A stretch of 64,000 nt of DNA from JASHPR01 sp963833885. Its GTDB lineage: Bacteria > Actinomycetota > Actinomycetes > Streptosporangiales > Streptosporangiaceae. Below are positions 40,546 to 49,494 of the stretch, one piece after another. The stretch is taken from NCBI GenBank assembly GCA_963833885.1, contig CAWHZU010000033.1, positions 248,001 through 312,000 on the forward strand, read 5' to 3'. The notes beneath the pieces are model-generated. The model was given only the letters and a program-made list of their open reading frames with translations, ran no database searches and was not told the DNA's origin. A program made the position numbers and the translations under genes. Numbering within the stretch: position 1 is the stretch's first letter; each line of letters opens with the position of its first letter.

Positions 40546-40950
40546 ATGAGCGTGTTTACCGAGGCCGAGCTCGACTACCTGGCTTCGCAGCGGCTGGGGC
40601 GGCTGGCCACGGTGGCGCCGAGCGGGATGCTGCAGAACAACCCGGTCGGCTTCGCTGTGGACGCGGCGGCGGGAACGATCGACATCGGCGGGTGGAACAT
40701 GGCGGCCAGCCAGAAGTTCCGCAACGTGCGCGCGAACGGGCGGGTCGCGTTCGTCGTCGACGACATGGTGTCCGTGCAGCCGTGGGCGGTGCGGGGGCTC
40801 GAGATCCGCGGCCACGCCGAGGCGCTCACCGACGCGGAGCCGCCGCAGCCGTTCATGAGCGGGGAGATAATCCGGATTCACCCGGAGCGTATCTTCGGCT
40901 GGGGTATCGAGCCAGGGCGCGAGGGCAGGTACCGCCGCGACGTGGGCTGA
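40546..40950 (+). CDS. PPOX-class F420-dependent oxidoreductase (MSMEG-type)
   Basis: The protein has 134 residues, and GGGAGG precedes the ATG. It is a split-barrel protein: FTEAELDYLASQRLGRLATV, GMLQNNPVGFAVDAAAGTID, KFRNVRANGRVAFVVDDMV, and a C-terminal HPERIFGWGIEPG. These match the small F420/flavin-binding family common in actinomycetes. The product of its reaction is not known. It lies 40 bases upstream of the SHMT gene on the same strand, perhaps as one unit. Confidence 0.85.
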   Translation: MSVFTEAELDYLASQRLGRLATVAPSGMLQNNPVGFAVDAAAGTIDIGGWNMAASQKFRNVRANGRVAFVVDDMVSVQPWAVRGLEIRGHAEALTDAEPPQPFMSGEIIRIHPERIFGWGIEPGREGRYRRDVG

Positions 40951-40990
40951 AGTTCGGGTTATCGTTGGGCCGACCCGGCCCAAGGAGCGC

Positions 40991-42442
40991 ATGATGCCCG
41001 ATCCAGCCACCGCCACCGGCGTTGCCAGCGCGACCAACGCTGCCTACCGGGCAGCGCTCGAAGTCATCTCCGCCGCCGAGCCCGACGTGGCCGACGCCAT
41101 CGTCGGCGAGCTCGAGTCGCAGCGACGTCAGCTCAAGCTCATCGCCTCGGAGAACTACGCCTCGCCCGCCGTGCTGCTGGCCATGGGCAACTGGCTGTCG
41201 GACAAGTACGCGGAGGGCACCCCTGGCCGTCGCATGTACGCGGGGTGCGAGATGGTCGACCGGGTCGAGACGCTGGCGGCCAGCCACGCCACGGCGCTGT
41301 TCGGCGCGGATCACGCCTACGTCCAGCCGCACTCGGGGATCGACGCCAACCTGGTCGCCTACTGGGCCATCCTGGCGCACCGGGTGGAGAGCCCGGCCCT
41401 GGCCGAGGTCGGCGCGAGGCACGTGAACGACCTGGAGCCCGCGGTCTGGGAGCGGCTCCGGCAGGACCTGCATGACCAGCGGATGATGGGCATGTCGCTG
41501 GACGCGGGCGGGCACCTGACCCACGGGTTCCGCCCCAACATCTCGGGGAAGCTGTTCAACCAGGCCAGCTACGGGGTCGACCCAGAGTCAGGGCTGCTGG
41601 ACTACGGCGCGATCGCCGCCCAAGCGCGTGAGTTCCGGCCGCTGGTGCTGGTCGCCGGGTACTCGGCGTACCCGCGCAACCCCAACTTCGCCACGCTGGC
41701 CGAGATCGCCGCCGAGGTCGGTGCGACGTTCATGGTCGACATGGCGCACTTCGCCGGGCTGGTGGCCGGGAAGGTGCTGACCGGGGACCTCAACCCGGTC
41801 CGGCACGCCGACGTGGTGACGTCAACCACGCACAAGTCGCTGCGCGGCCCGCGCGGCGGCCTGGTGCTGTGCACCGACGAGTACGCGCCGGACGTGGACC
41901 GTGGCTGCCCGATGGTGCTCGGCGGCCCGCTGCCAAACATTATGGCCGCCAAGGCGGTCGCGCTCGCCGAAGCCAGGCAGGATTCGTTCGCCGACTACGC
42001 TTGCCGGATCGTGGACAACGCCCACGCGCTTGCCGATGGCCTGCTGCGCAGGGACGTGCGGCTGGTCACCGGCGGGACCGACAACCACCTCGTGCTGATG
42101 GACGTGGGCGCAAGCTTCGGCCTCACCGGCCGCCAAGCCGAGCAGGCGCTGCTGGACGCGGGCGTGGTCACGAACCGTAACTCGGTGCCCAGGGACGCGA
42201 ATGGCGCCTGGTACACCTCGGGTGTGCGGCTCGGCACCCCGGCGCTGACCACGCTCGGCTTCAACACCGGAGAGCTTGACGAGGTCGCCGACGTGATCGT
42301 CACCGCGCTGCGCGCCACGACGCCAGCCAACGCCACGGCGAAGGCCAAGTACAACCAGGATCCCGCGACCGCCGAGGCCTGCCGCGCCCGCTGCGCAGAC
42401 CTGCTGTCCCGGCACCGGCTGTACCCGGAGATCGAGCTGTAG
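40991..42442 (+). CDS. glyA: Serine hydroxymethyltransferase
   Basis: The protein has 483 residues. It interconverts serine and glycine with tetrahydrofolate using PLP. SHMT hallmarks are present: LKLIASENYASPAVL, YAEGTPGRRMYAGCE, MVDMAHFAGLVAGK, the PLP lysine in VTSTTHKSLRGPRGG, and NRNSVPRD. It is longer than typical (~420) because of an insertion after HVESPALAEVGARHVNDLE, a form seen in actinobacterial second SHMT copies and in Chlamydia. AAGGAG precedes the start. A second core glyA elsewhere in the genome is likely. Confidence 0.93.
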   Translation: MMPDPATATGVASATNAAYRAALEVISAAEPDVADAIVGELESQRRQLKLIASENYASPAVLLAMGNWLSDKYAEGTPGRRMYAGCEMVDRVETLAASHATALFGADHAYVQPHSGIDANLVAYWAILAHRVESPALAEVGARHVNDLEPAVWERLRQDLHDQRMMGMSLDAGGHLTHGFRPNISGKLFNQASYGVDPESGLLDYGAIAAQAREFRPLVLVAGYSAYPRNPNFATLAEIAAEVGATFMVDMAHFAGLVAGKVLTGDLNPVRHADVVTSTTHKSLRGPRGGLVLCTDEYAPDVDRGCPMVLGGPLPNIMAAKAVALAEARQDSFADYACRIVDNAHALADGLLRRDVRLVTGGTDNHLVLMDVGASFGLTGRQAEQALLDAGVVTNRNSVPRDANGAWYTSGVRLGTPALTTLGFNTGELDEVADVIVTALRATTPANATAKAKYNQDPATAEACRARCADLLSRHRLYPEIEL

Positions 42443-42462
42443 CGGACCGCCGCCGCACCGGC

Positions 42463-43622
42463 ATGCCCGCCGAGCCGAAACCCTTCCGGATCGAGATTCC
42501 GCAGGCCGAGTTGGCCGACCTGGGCCAGCGGCTGCGGCGCACCCGCTGGTCCGAGCCGGAGACGGTCGGCGACTGGTCGCAGGGGGTGCCGCTGGCCTAC
42601 ATGCAGGACATCTGCCGGTACTGGGCCGACGGCTACGATTGGCGCGCCACCGAGGCGCGGCTGAACGGCCTGCCCCAGTTCCACATGGCGATCGACGGCG
42701 TGCCCATTCACTTCATCCACGTCCGCTCGCCGCGGCCGACAGCGCTGCCTCTGATCATCACCCACGGCTGGCCCGGGTCGGTGATCGAGTATCTGAAGGT
42801 CATCGCGCCGCTCACCGACCCGGCCTCGCACGGAGGAGATCCGGCCGACGCCTTCGACGTAGTGCTGCCCTCGCTGCCGGGCTACGGCTTCAGCGGCCAG
42901 CCCACCCGGCCCGGGTGGGGGATCGAGCGGATCGCCGCGGCCTGGGCGGAGCTGATGGCCCGGCTCGGCTATCGCCGCTATGGCGCCGCTGGCAGCGACT
43001 GGGGGACGTCGGTCACGGCCAGCCTCGGCCAGCAGGACCCGGGGCACGTGGCTGGGATACACCTGGTCCCGCCGCTGGCCGGCCCGGACCCGGACGCGGC
43101 CGATGATCTCACCGAAGCAGAGCGGGAGGCGCTCGCGTCGCAGCAGCGCGCCGCCGAGTGGGATTCCGGCTACTCGCGGGAGCACGCCACCCGGCCGCAG
43201 ACCATTGGTTACGCGCTCACCGACTCACCGGCCGCGCTGTGTGCATGGATCATCGAGAAGTTCTGGGCCTGGACCGACCACGGCGGGCATCTGGAGAACG
43301 TGCTCACTCGCGACGAGCTGCTCGACAACCTCATGCTCTACTGGCTGCCGCGGACTGGCGCCTCAGCCGCGCGGCTGTACTGGGAGAGCATCGGCCGGGT
43401 GAACGAGTGGATCAGCGGGGGGCGGCCGACCCGGTCACCGTCCCGGTCGGCTGCTCGATCTTCCCCGCGGAGTTGCAGCGGCCGTCCCGGCGGTGGGCGC
43501 AGCGGCGTTTCCCGGACATCCGCTACTGGGGTGAACCGGCCAGGGGCGGCCATTTCGCGGCCTTTGAGCAGCCGGAACTATTCGTAAATGAGATCTGCTC
43601 GTTCTTCCGCCTGATCCGCTGA
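42463..43622 (+). pseudogene. Epoxide hydrolase family protein, frameshifted at a G run
   Basis: The first 318 codons are an intact epoxide hydrolase N-terminus: FRIEIPQAELADLGQRLRRTRW lid region, THGWPGSVIEYLK, LPSLPGYGFSG, and nucleophile GSDWGTSV near residue 190. At a six-G run (43417-43422) the frame is lost. The remaining ~70 residues (ADPVTVPVGCSIFPAE through the catalytic histidine in GGHFAAFEQPEL) continue in another frame to TGA at 43622. Adding one G restores the whole ~385-residue protein. Homopolymer miscounting is therefore a strong explanation, and a working gene is possible. Confidence 0.8.
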
Positions 43623-43663
43623 TTCCGGCAGAATAGCCGCGCCAGCGAATAGGGGGATTCCGG

Positions 43664-44392
43664 ATGCAGGATCAAACGAATCGCGCGCGGCCTGGTTGCT
43701 ATGGGCTGAGCGGCCGTTGCTATTCCGCGGCCGCGGCCGCGCGGTCGATCGCGATACGCGCCGGTGTCGCGGGCGCGGGCGCGTTGTCCATGGGGGGACG
43801 CGCGGGTGCTGGGACGGCTGCCGTGCGGCGCGTCGCCAGACGCGCAGCTGCCGCGATCGTCCTGGTCGGCCTCGCCGTGCTGGCCGGCGGCTGCTCGTCC
43901 GCGGCACCGCCGGCCACGAGCAGCTCGCCGAGTCCCACCGCGACCCCGAGTGCCACCGCGGTCAGCCAGCCCACCGTCTCCCCGGGCACCGCGACCGTGC
44001 CCGCCTCGGCGTCGCCGTCCGCGACCCCGGCCGGGGTGCCGACGCTCGGCCAGCTCGCCGGCGACTTCGCCCAGGGGCAGGGGTTCGGGCAAGTTAAGCC
44101 CGCCAAGATCTTCAATGGCGGCGACCCGACCGGCCTGGTCACACACGTGGTGTGGTCGTCGTGGGGCGGGACCCAGGCCACCGCGACCGGGACCGCCGAA
44201 TACGTCGGGCCGAACCAGTCGGTTGCCCAGGGCACCGAGGAATCCGCGACGGTGGTCGCCTTCGACCTGGGCAGCTGCGGCGGCAAGTACATGTACCAGG
44301 CCGTCGAATGGTACTTCCCGCAGCACAAGCAGGCCTTCAACCCGAACACATACGAGAACATCTGCACCGGCAGCTACGCCGGCACCCCTTAG
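43664..44392 (+). CDS. Putative secreted lipoprotein, unknown function
   Basis: The protein has 242 residues, with AGGGGG before the ATG. The lipobox LAVLAGGC ends near residue 77, after a hydrophobic stretch. The long preceding part (~55 residues) means an internal start may be used. A Ser/Thr/Pro linker (~80-120) leads to a globular C-terminus with VTHVVWSSWGGTQATATGTA and DLGSCGGKYMYQAVEWYFP. This last part resembles unnamed actinomycete lipoproteins, and I do not recognise a function. Two cysteines in that domain (SCGG and ENICTG) may form a disulfide. Confidence 0.75.
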   Translation: MQDQTNRARPGCYGLSGRCYSAAAAARSIAIRAGVAGAGALSMGGRAGAGTAAVRRVARRAAAAIVLVGLAVLAGGCSSAAPPATSSSPSPTATPSATAVSQPTVSPGTATVPASASPSATPAGVPTLGQLAGDFAQGQGFGQVKPAKIFNGGDPTGLVTHVVWSSWGGTQATATGTAEYVGPNQSVAQGTEESATVVAFDLGSCGGKYMYQAVEWYFPQHKQAFNPNTYENICTGSYAGTP

Positions 44393-44529
44393 CCGCCGCG
44401 TCGCTCCAGCTCGCCGTGCGGAAATTCGCCGATAATTCGGGTATATGCATATTTCGGGCCACCCCGAATCTGGCCAGCACGTCGTAACCTGGAACCAGGG
44501 ATCGCCGGAACCCTGTGCTGGAGGAAACG

Positions 44530-44988
44530 ATGCTGCCGGAACCAGGTCATGGAAGGCTTCGTGGCGGATACGGCAATATGCGAGCCTCGACAGCGGACAG
44601 GGAACGCGCAATCGACGTTCTCAAGGCGGCCTTTGCCGAAGGCAGGCTGACCCAGGACGAATGCGAGCAGCGGGTCGGGCAGGCCCTCAGCGCACGAACC
44701 TATGCCGAGCTTGCCCCCATAACCGCCGACCTGCCTGCGGGCCAGCTCGGCACCCTGGTCCCCCGCTATCAGACGCCGCCCCCATCCCGTCCGATGAACA
44801 GGCTGGCCGTCGCCTCCCTGGTGATCGGGCTGATGCCCGTCATACCGCTGCTCGCCGTTTTCACTGGGCTCATCGCGCACGGTCAGATCCAGGAACGGGG
44901 CGAGCGAGGCGCCGGTGTTGCCACGGCCGGCATCCTGCTCGGAGGCCTCGCCTCTTTGTTGTTCATCTTTTACGCTCTGCACAGATGA
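44530..44988 (+). CDS. DUF1707/DUF4190 membrane protein
   Basis: The protein has 152 residues. The ATG at 44530 follows GGAGG. Residues ~15-65 are a DUF1707 (SHOCT-like) domain, MRASTADRERAIDVLKAAFAEG and RLTQDECEQRVGQAL. Two membrane helices follow, in the DUF4190 pattern (LAVASLVIGLMPVIPLLAVFTGL, AGILLGGLASLLFIF). Such proteins are widespread in actinobacteria and unassigned. It is not clearly in an operon. Confidence 0.85.
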   Translation: MLPEPGHGRLRGGYGNMRASTADRERAIDVLKAAFAEGRLTQDECEQRVGQALSARTYAELAPITADLPAGQLGTLVPRYQTPPPSRPMNRLAVASLVIGLMPVIPLLAVFTGLIAHGQIQERGERGAGVATAGILLGGLASLLFIFYALHR

Positions 44989-45039
44989 CGGACATCGCGA
45001 CCGTGGTCTGCATGCCGGAGGCACGTGAGCTGTGCGAGT

Positions 45040-45618
45040 TCAGTGCTGGATGGACCCGATCACGATCTGGGTGATCTGATTCTCCCGCGCGAAGCTGACG
45101 ATGCCCGGGCCGGATCATCATCTTCTATCTCGTGCCAGCGGGCACCGCCCGCTGCCGCAGCCCGTCGATCGAGCAGCCGTCGCCAACCAGGCTGGGGTCG
45201 CCGGCGATGACGTGGACCACGTCCAGTTCCCCCTTCTCTCTGGACGCGATGCGGGCCGCCCGCCGCATTAGCACGTCGTTCCGCAGCGCGGCGGTGACGG
45301 CCGCCATGATGCGCTCGCAGGTTTCCCACAGGACCTGAGGCTGGTGCCGCCGGAGGTGCTCCAGGAGCTCTTCATCGGACTCGTCGGCAACGAACCGCAA
45401 CGCCAGCTCCCGCTGCGCCGGCGATGTCCCTCGCTGAGCATGGCGTAGGTCTTGCCAACACCAGGGGCCGCGCCCAGGTAGATACGGAAATGGCCGGACG
45501 GCTGGACCTCGCTGGCGGCATCCGCGTCCACCGCCGCGGCGTGGCTCACGCCTTCGCCGGTACCCTCGGAGCTGGTGACCATTGCCTGCTCGGTGATCTC
45601 GGCGGCCTCCCTCTGCAC
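45040..45618 (-). pseudogene. kdpD: kdpD relic with internal deletion and frameshifts
   Basis: Minus-strand pieces of KdpD occur in order but in different frames. First comes the P-loop segment HFRIYLGAAPGVGKTYAML. It is followed directly by the end of the sensor domain (QRELALRFVADESDEELL, LWETCERIMAAVT), so about 180 residues are missing. Then come the universal-stress part NDVLMRRAARIASREKGELD and, after two more frame changes, WHEIEDDDPARA and IVSFARENQITQIVIGS. No histidine kinase part is present. It is decayed beyond function. It lies back to back with an intact KdpD-type domain protein at 45780. Confidence 0.8.
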
Positions 45619-45779
45619 CGATCACCTTTGTGGGCGGGCGCCGAGCTAGCTCGATCCGGTCGGCGGGTAACAGATTGCCAGCTGGCCGCTATCCATTCCG
45701 GCAGCGCTTTCGACGGTACAACAGGGGCACGACCACGGTTCGGGTCGCTGGCGGAGCTGAGGATTGCGCAGATGATGTG

Positions 45780-46952
45780 ATGGAGCCGCTGGCCAACGAG
45801 GGCAGGCTGCGCACCTACCTGGGGATTGCCCCCGGGGTGGGGAAGACTTACGCGATGCTGCGGGACGCACGCGCTCAGCGGCGCTCGGGCGTCGACGCGG
45901 TCGTGGCTTACCGGGAGCGGCACGGCCGGGCAGCGACCGCTGCTCAGCTGGCCGATCTCGAAGTACTCCCTACCCGCACGGTCACCTACCGGGGCGGCAG
46001 TTTTACGGAGCTGGACGTCAACGCGGTCCTAGACCGTCGCCCGGAGCTGGCCCTGGTGGACGAACTGGCTCACGCGAACCTCCCCGGTGAGCGGCACGCG
46101 AAGCGCTGTCAGGATGTCCGCGAACTGCTCGACAACGGCATCGACGTCTTTACGACCCTCAACGTCGCCAACATCGAGTCGCTGGGCGCGTTGGTCTCCC
46201 GGATCACTGGCGTGCGCCCGGCCGAACCGGTACCGGATGCGTTCGTGCGTGCTGGCGAGATCAAGCTCGTCGACCTGGCGCCTGCGGCGCTTCGCCGTCG
46301 GCTGGCCCAGGGCCTTGTTGTTCCCCAAGAGCGGGTAGATACGGCATTGTCGAGCTATTTCCGCTTCGCGAACCTCGCTGCTCTGCGGGAGCTCGCACAG
46401 CTTTGGCTGGATGACACTGTTGCCGATCCGGTCACGGCATTCCTGGCCGCCCACGGTGTCAGCGAGCCTGTGCAGGCCTCGGTCATCGTGGTCGGCTTGA
46501 AGGGGTCACCCGCCGACGAATGGCTTATCCGCTACGCCGCCCATCTTGCCGAGCTGTCCGATGCCAGGCTCAAGGGGGTGCACGTCCGGGACATCGACAA
46601 TCTCGGCCGGCCACCGAAGGCCCGGCTGGAGCAGGACCGTCGGCTGCTCAGCGAGTTGCACGGGACTTTGGCCGAGATCAGGGCCGGTGACATTGCTTCC
46701 GGGCTGATCCGGGCCGCACGCCAGGCCCGCGCCTGTCAGCTGGTGATCGGATCGCGCCGCCGCTCGCACTGGTCGCGTCTGCTGAACGGGTCGACGGTGG
46801 CGGACCACGTGCTCCGCGAGGCTGGTGACCTGCCCGTCCAAGTCGTGAACGTCGGCCGGCCCAATAAAACCAGCGACGAGTGGCGCTCCTCACCAGCGCC
46901 TATCTCGAGACAGCGGGACCGGCGAGCGGGGCACGGTGCGCAGCGCGATTAG
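45780..46952 (+). CDS. Orphan KdpD sensor-domain protein (KdpD plus USP, no kinase)
   Basis: The protein has 390 residues. It corresponds to the N-terminal cytoplasmic half of KdpD: GIAPGVGKTYAMLRDARA near residue 15, LALVDELAHANLPGERH, DVFTTLNVANIESL, and the USP-like domain VIVVGLKGSPADEWL with CQLVIGSRRRSHW. The transmembrane and histidine-kinase parts (~500 residues) are absent, and the gene ends in a basic tail. Stand-alone N-KdpD proteins exist in cyanobacteria and Deinococcus and may sense K+ or cyclic di-AMP. No kdpFABC or kdpE is in view. Start choice (ATG 45780) is tentative because no strong ribosome site is visible. Confidence 0.8.
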   Translation: MEPLANEGRLRTYLGIAPGVGKTYAMLRDARAQRRSGVDAVVAYRERHGRAATAAQLADLEVLPTRTVTYRGGSFTELDVNAVLDRRPELALVDELAHANLPGERHAKRCQDVRELLDNGIDVFTTLNVANIESLGALVSRITGVRPAEPVPDAFVRAGEIKLVDLAPAALRRRLAQGLVVPQERVDTALSSYFRFANLAALRELAQLWLDDTVADPVTAFLAAHGVSEPVQASVIVVGLKGSPADEWLIRYAAHLAELSDARLKGVHVRDIDNLGRPPKARLEQDRRLLSELHGTLAEIRAGDIASGLIRAARQARACQLVIGSRRRSHWSRLLNGSTVADHVLREAGDLPVQVVNVGRPNKTSDEWRSSPAPISRQRDRRAGHGAQRD

Positions 46953-47053
46953 CCCTGGGTAAACCGCCGCGACGACCGATGAGGTCAGTCCCTTTGCGTG
47001 GCGTTGTACGGTTGTGAAGTTCGTGCGAGCGTGGCCGGGGTCAGGGAGGATGC

Positions 47054-48862
47054 GTGCACGAATTCGGCGTTCCTGCGCTTGTCGAGATCCCTGCGTCGGC
47101 GAACCTCACGGACGTGGTATTCCGCCGGGCCGAGACGGAGCCTGATGTGGTCGTGCTGCGCAGGCGGAGCGGCGCAGGCGACTGGCAGGACGTTACGGCT
47201 GCGGGGTTCGGCGCCGAGGTGGCCGCGCTGGCCAGAGGGCTGGTCGCCGCGGGTATCGGGCCAGGCGACCGGGTCGCGCTGATGTCGCGCACCAGCTATG
47301 AGTGGACACTGATCGATTACGCCTGTTGGGCCGCGGGTGCAGTGACCGTGCCGGTATATCAGACCTCATCGGCCGAGCAGGTCGAGTGGATCCTCACCGA
47401 CTCGTCCGCGTGTGCCGTCTTCGCCGAGACCAGCGCGCACGCGGAGATCGTCGGCAGCATCCGGGGCAGGCTCCCCGGCCTGGCGCGGCTGTGGATGACC
47501 GGCGAGCTAGACGCGCTGGCGTCCGGCGGCGCGCGGATCAGTGCGGAGCAGCTCGAACAGCGCCGGGCCGGGAGAACGGCCGCGGACCTGGCGACCATTG
47601 TCTATACCTCCGGCACCACCGGCCGGCCGAAGGGCTGCCAGATCACCCACGGCAACCTGCTCGCTGATGTGCGCAATGCGGTGGCGGCGCTGCCGGAGAT
47701 CTTCGAGGTCGCTGGCTGTTCGACGCTGCTGTTCCTGCCGCTGGCACACGTTTTCGCGCGCATCATCCAGGTCGGCTACCTGGAGTCGGGCGCGATCCTG
47801 GGGCACTGGCCGGACATGGGCACGCTGGCCGAGGGCCTCCGCGAGTTCCACCCCACGTTCTTGCTCGCGGTGCCACGGGTGTTCGAGAAGGTCTACGACG
47901 GCGCCCAGCAGCAGGCCTCAGCCAGCACCGCCAGGGCCAGGATCTTCGCCGCCGCCGCACAAACGGCCGTCGCGTGGAGCAAGGCGCGTGACGGCGCGGG
48001 CGCCGGACTGGCTTTGCGGCTGCGGCACTCCGTGTTCGACCGGCTTGTGTACCGCCGGCTGCGGGCGGCGGCAGGCGGCCGGATCCAGTACGCGATCTCC
48101 GGCGGTGCGCCGCTGGGCGAGCAGCTCGGCCATTTCTTCCGCGGCGCGGGCATCACGGTGCTGGAAGGCTTTGGCATGACCGAGACTACGGGCGCCGTGA
48201 CGGTGAACAGGCCAGGCCGCAACGTGATCGGCACGGTGGGGCAGCCGCTGCCGGGCGTCACCGTCCGGATCGCCGATGATGGCGAGATCCAGATCAAGGG
48301 CCAGTGCGTCTTTGCCGGGTACTGGCGTAACGACGCCGAGACCCGCGAGGTGCTGGGCCCCGATGGCTGGCTGCGAAGCGGCGACACCGGCATCCTGAAT
48401 GACGACGACTTCCTGCGGGTGACCGGCAGGAAGAAGGAACTGATCGTAACCGCCGGCGGCATAAACGTCGCACCCTCCGTGCTTGAGGATCGACTCCGCG
48501 CGAACCCGCTGGTCAGCCAGGCCATGGTAGTCGGCGAAGGCCGCCCCTACGTCGCTTGCCTGGTGACCCTGGACCCCGGGGGACTGGAGCTGTGGAAGAA
48601 GCGGCACGGCCGGCTCGCCGACGCAACCCCACGCGACCTCGCCGACGATCCGGAGCTCATAGCCGAGATCCAGCGTGCCGTGGACGACGCGAACAAGGCG
48701 GTGTCCCGCGCTGAGTCGATCCGAAGGTTCCGGGTTCTTCCTGTGGACTTCACCGAGGCCTCCGGTCAGCTCACGCCGTCGCTCAAGGTGCGCAGGGACG
48801 TGGTCGCCAAGGATTTCGCGGCGGACATCGAGGCGCTCTACAGTAAGCCCTCATCGCATTAA
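47054..48862 (+). CDS. Long-chain acyl-CoA synthetase (FadD15-type AMP-binding)
   Basis: The protein has 602 residues and a GTG start. It has a complete adenylate-forming enzyme core: P-loop IVYTSGTTGRPKGCQITH near residue 180, FLPLAHVFARI, ISGGAPLGEQLGHFF, EGFGMTETTGAV, WLRSGDTG, and the C-terminal VTGRKKELIVTAGG with LTPSLKVRR at the catalytic-lysine hinge. It activates fatty acids to acyl-AMP and then acyl-CoA. FadD15-like enzymes are housekeeping in actinobacteria. No polyketide or lipid cluster is adjacent. Confidence 0.92.
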   Translation: MHEFGVPALVEIPASANLTDVVFRRAETEPDVVVLRRRSGAGDWQDVTAAGFGAEVAALARGLVAAGIGPGDRVALMSRTSYEWTLIDYACWAAGAVTVPVYQTSSAEQVEWILTDSSACAVFAETSAHAEIVGSIRGRLPGLARLWMTGELDALASGGARISAEQLEQRRAGRTAADLATIVYTSGTTGRPKGCQITHGNLLADVRNAVAALPEIFEVAGCSTLLFLPLAHVFARIIQVGYLESGAILGHWPDMGTLAEGLREFHPTFLLAVPRVFEKVYDGAQQQASASTARARIFAAAAQTAVAWSKARDGAGAGLALRLRHSVFDRLVYRRLRAAAGGRIQYAISGGAPLGEQLGHFFRGAGITVLEGFGMTETTGAVTVNRPGRNVIGTVGQPLPGVTVRIADDGEIQIKGQCVFAGYWRNDAETREVLGPDGWLRSGDTGILNDDDFLRVTGRKKELIVTAGGINVAPSVLEDRLRANPLVSQAMVVGEGRPYVACLVTLDPGGLELWKKRHGRLADATPRDLADDPELIAEIQRAVDDANKAVSRAESIRRFRVLPVDFTEASGQLTPSLKVRRDVVAKDFAADIEALYSKPSSH

Positions 48863-48873
48863 CGTCACCGCCG

Positions 48874-49494
48874 CTACGCCTCCGCCTCCGTGGCCAAGGA
48901 GCCGAACCTCGCCGGGCCGTCCGGCCGGAGCGTGAGCAGCATGACCCCGGTGCCCGTGGTCTGGCTGTCGGCGACCCGCATCGCGGCCGCCACCGGCTCC
49001 CGCGGGAACAGCTGCTTGCCGGTGCCGAGGATCACCGGGAAGATCATCAGGCGCAGCTCATCGACCAGACCGTGCGTGATCAGCGCCTGGACCAGCTGCC
49101 CGCTGCCGTGCACCTGCAGCTCGTTGCCCGGCCGCTCCTTGAGCTTGCCCACCTCGTCGGCGAGGTCGCCGGTGACCGGCGTCGAGTTGTTCCAGTCCAG
49201 CGACGTCAGTGTGCTGGTCACCACGTACTTCGGCAGGCTGTTCAGCGGCGCGGCGATCGGGTGGTCCGGGTCGGTCACCCGCGGCCAGTAGCCAGCGAAG
49301 ATCTCATAGGTCTTGCGGCCGAGCAGGAACGCGTCGGCGTTGGCGAAGTTGGAGGTTATGAACTTGCCGGAGTTCTCGTCGCCGTAGGGAGCGGTCCAGC
49401 CGCCGTACTCATAGCCGGTGCCATCCTCGTCCGGCGCTCCGGGGGACTGGTAGACGCCGTCCAGGCTCAGGAAGGTGGTGACGGTCAGTCGCAT
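48874..49494 (-). CDS. RibD C-terminal/dihydrofolate reductase-family protein
   Basis: The protein has 206 residues. The ATG at 49494 sits inside the end of the sigma factor gene, whose GAGGAG serves as the ribosome site. The reductase fold appears as TTFLSLDGVYQSPGAPDEDG, AFLLGRKTYEIFAGYWP, LQVHGSGQLVQALITHGLVDELRLM and PVILGTGKQLF. Family members are NADPH-dependent reductases of unassigned substrate. It is the last gene of a DGPF, sigma factor and reductase operon, a recurrent actinobacterial arrangement. Confidence 0.88.
   Translation of the reverse strand: MRLTVTTFLSLDGVYQSPGAPDEDGTGYEYGGWTAPYGDENSGKFITSNFANADAFLLGRKTYEIFAGYWPRVTDPDHPIAAPLNSLPKYVVTSTLTSLDWNNSTPVTGDLADEVGKLKERPGNELQVHGSGQLVQALITHGLVDELRLMIFPVILGTGKQLFPREPVAAAMRVADSQTTGTGVMLLTLRPDGPARFGSLATEAEA

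Noticed and set aside
44393..44529. tRNA or small RNA between lipoprotein and DUF1707 genes
   Set aside because: No cloverleaf pairing or anticodon arm could be traced. It is ordinary leader sequence.
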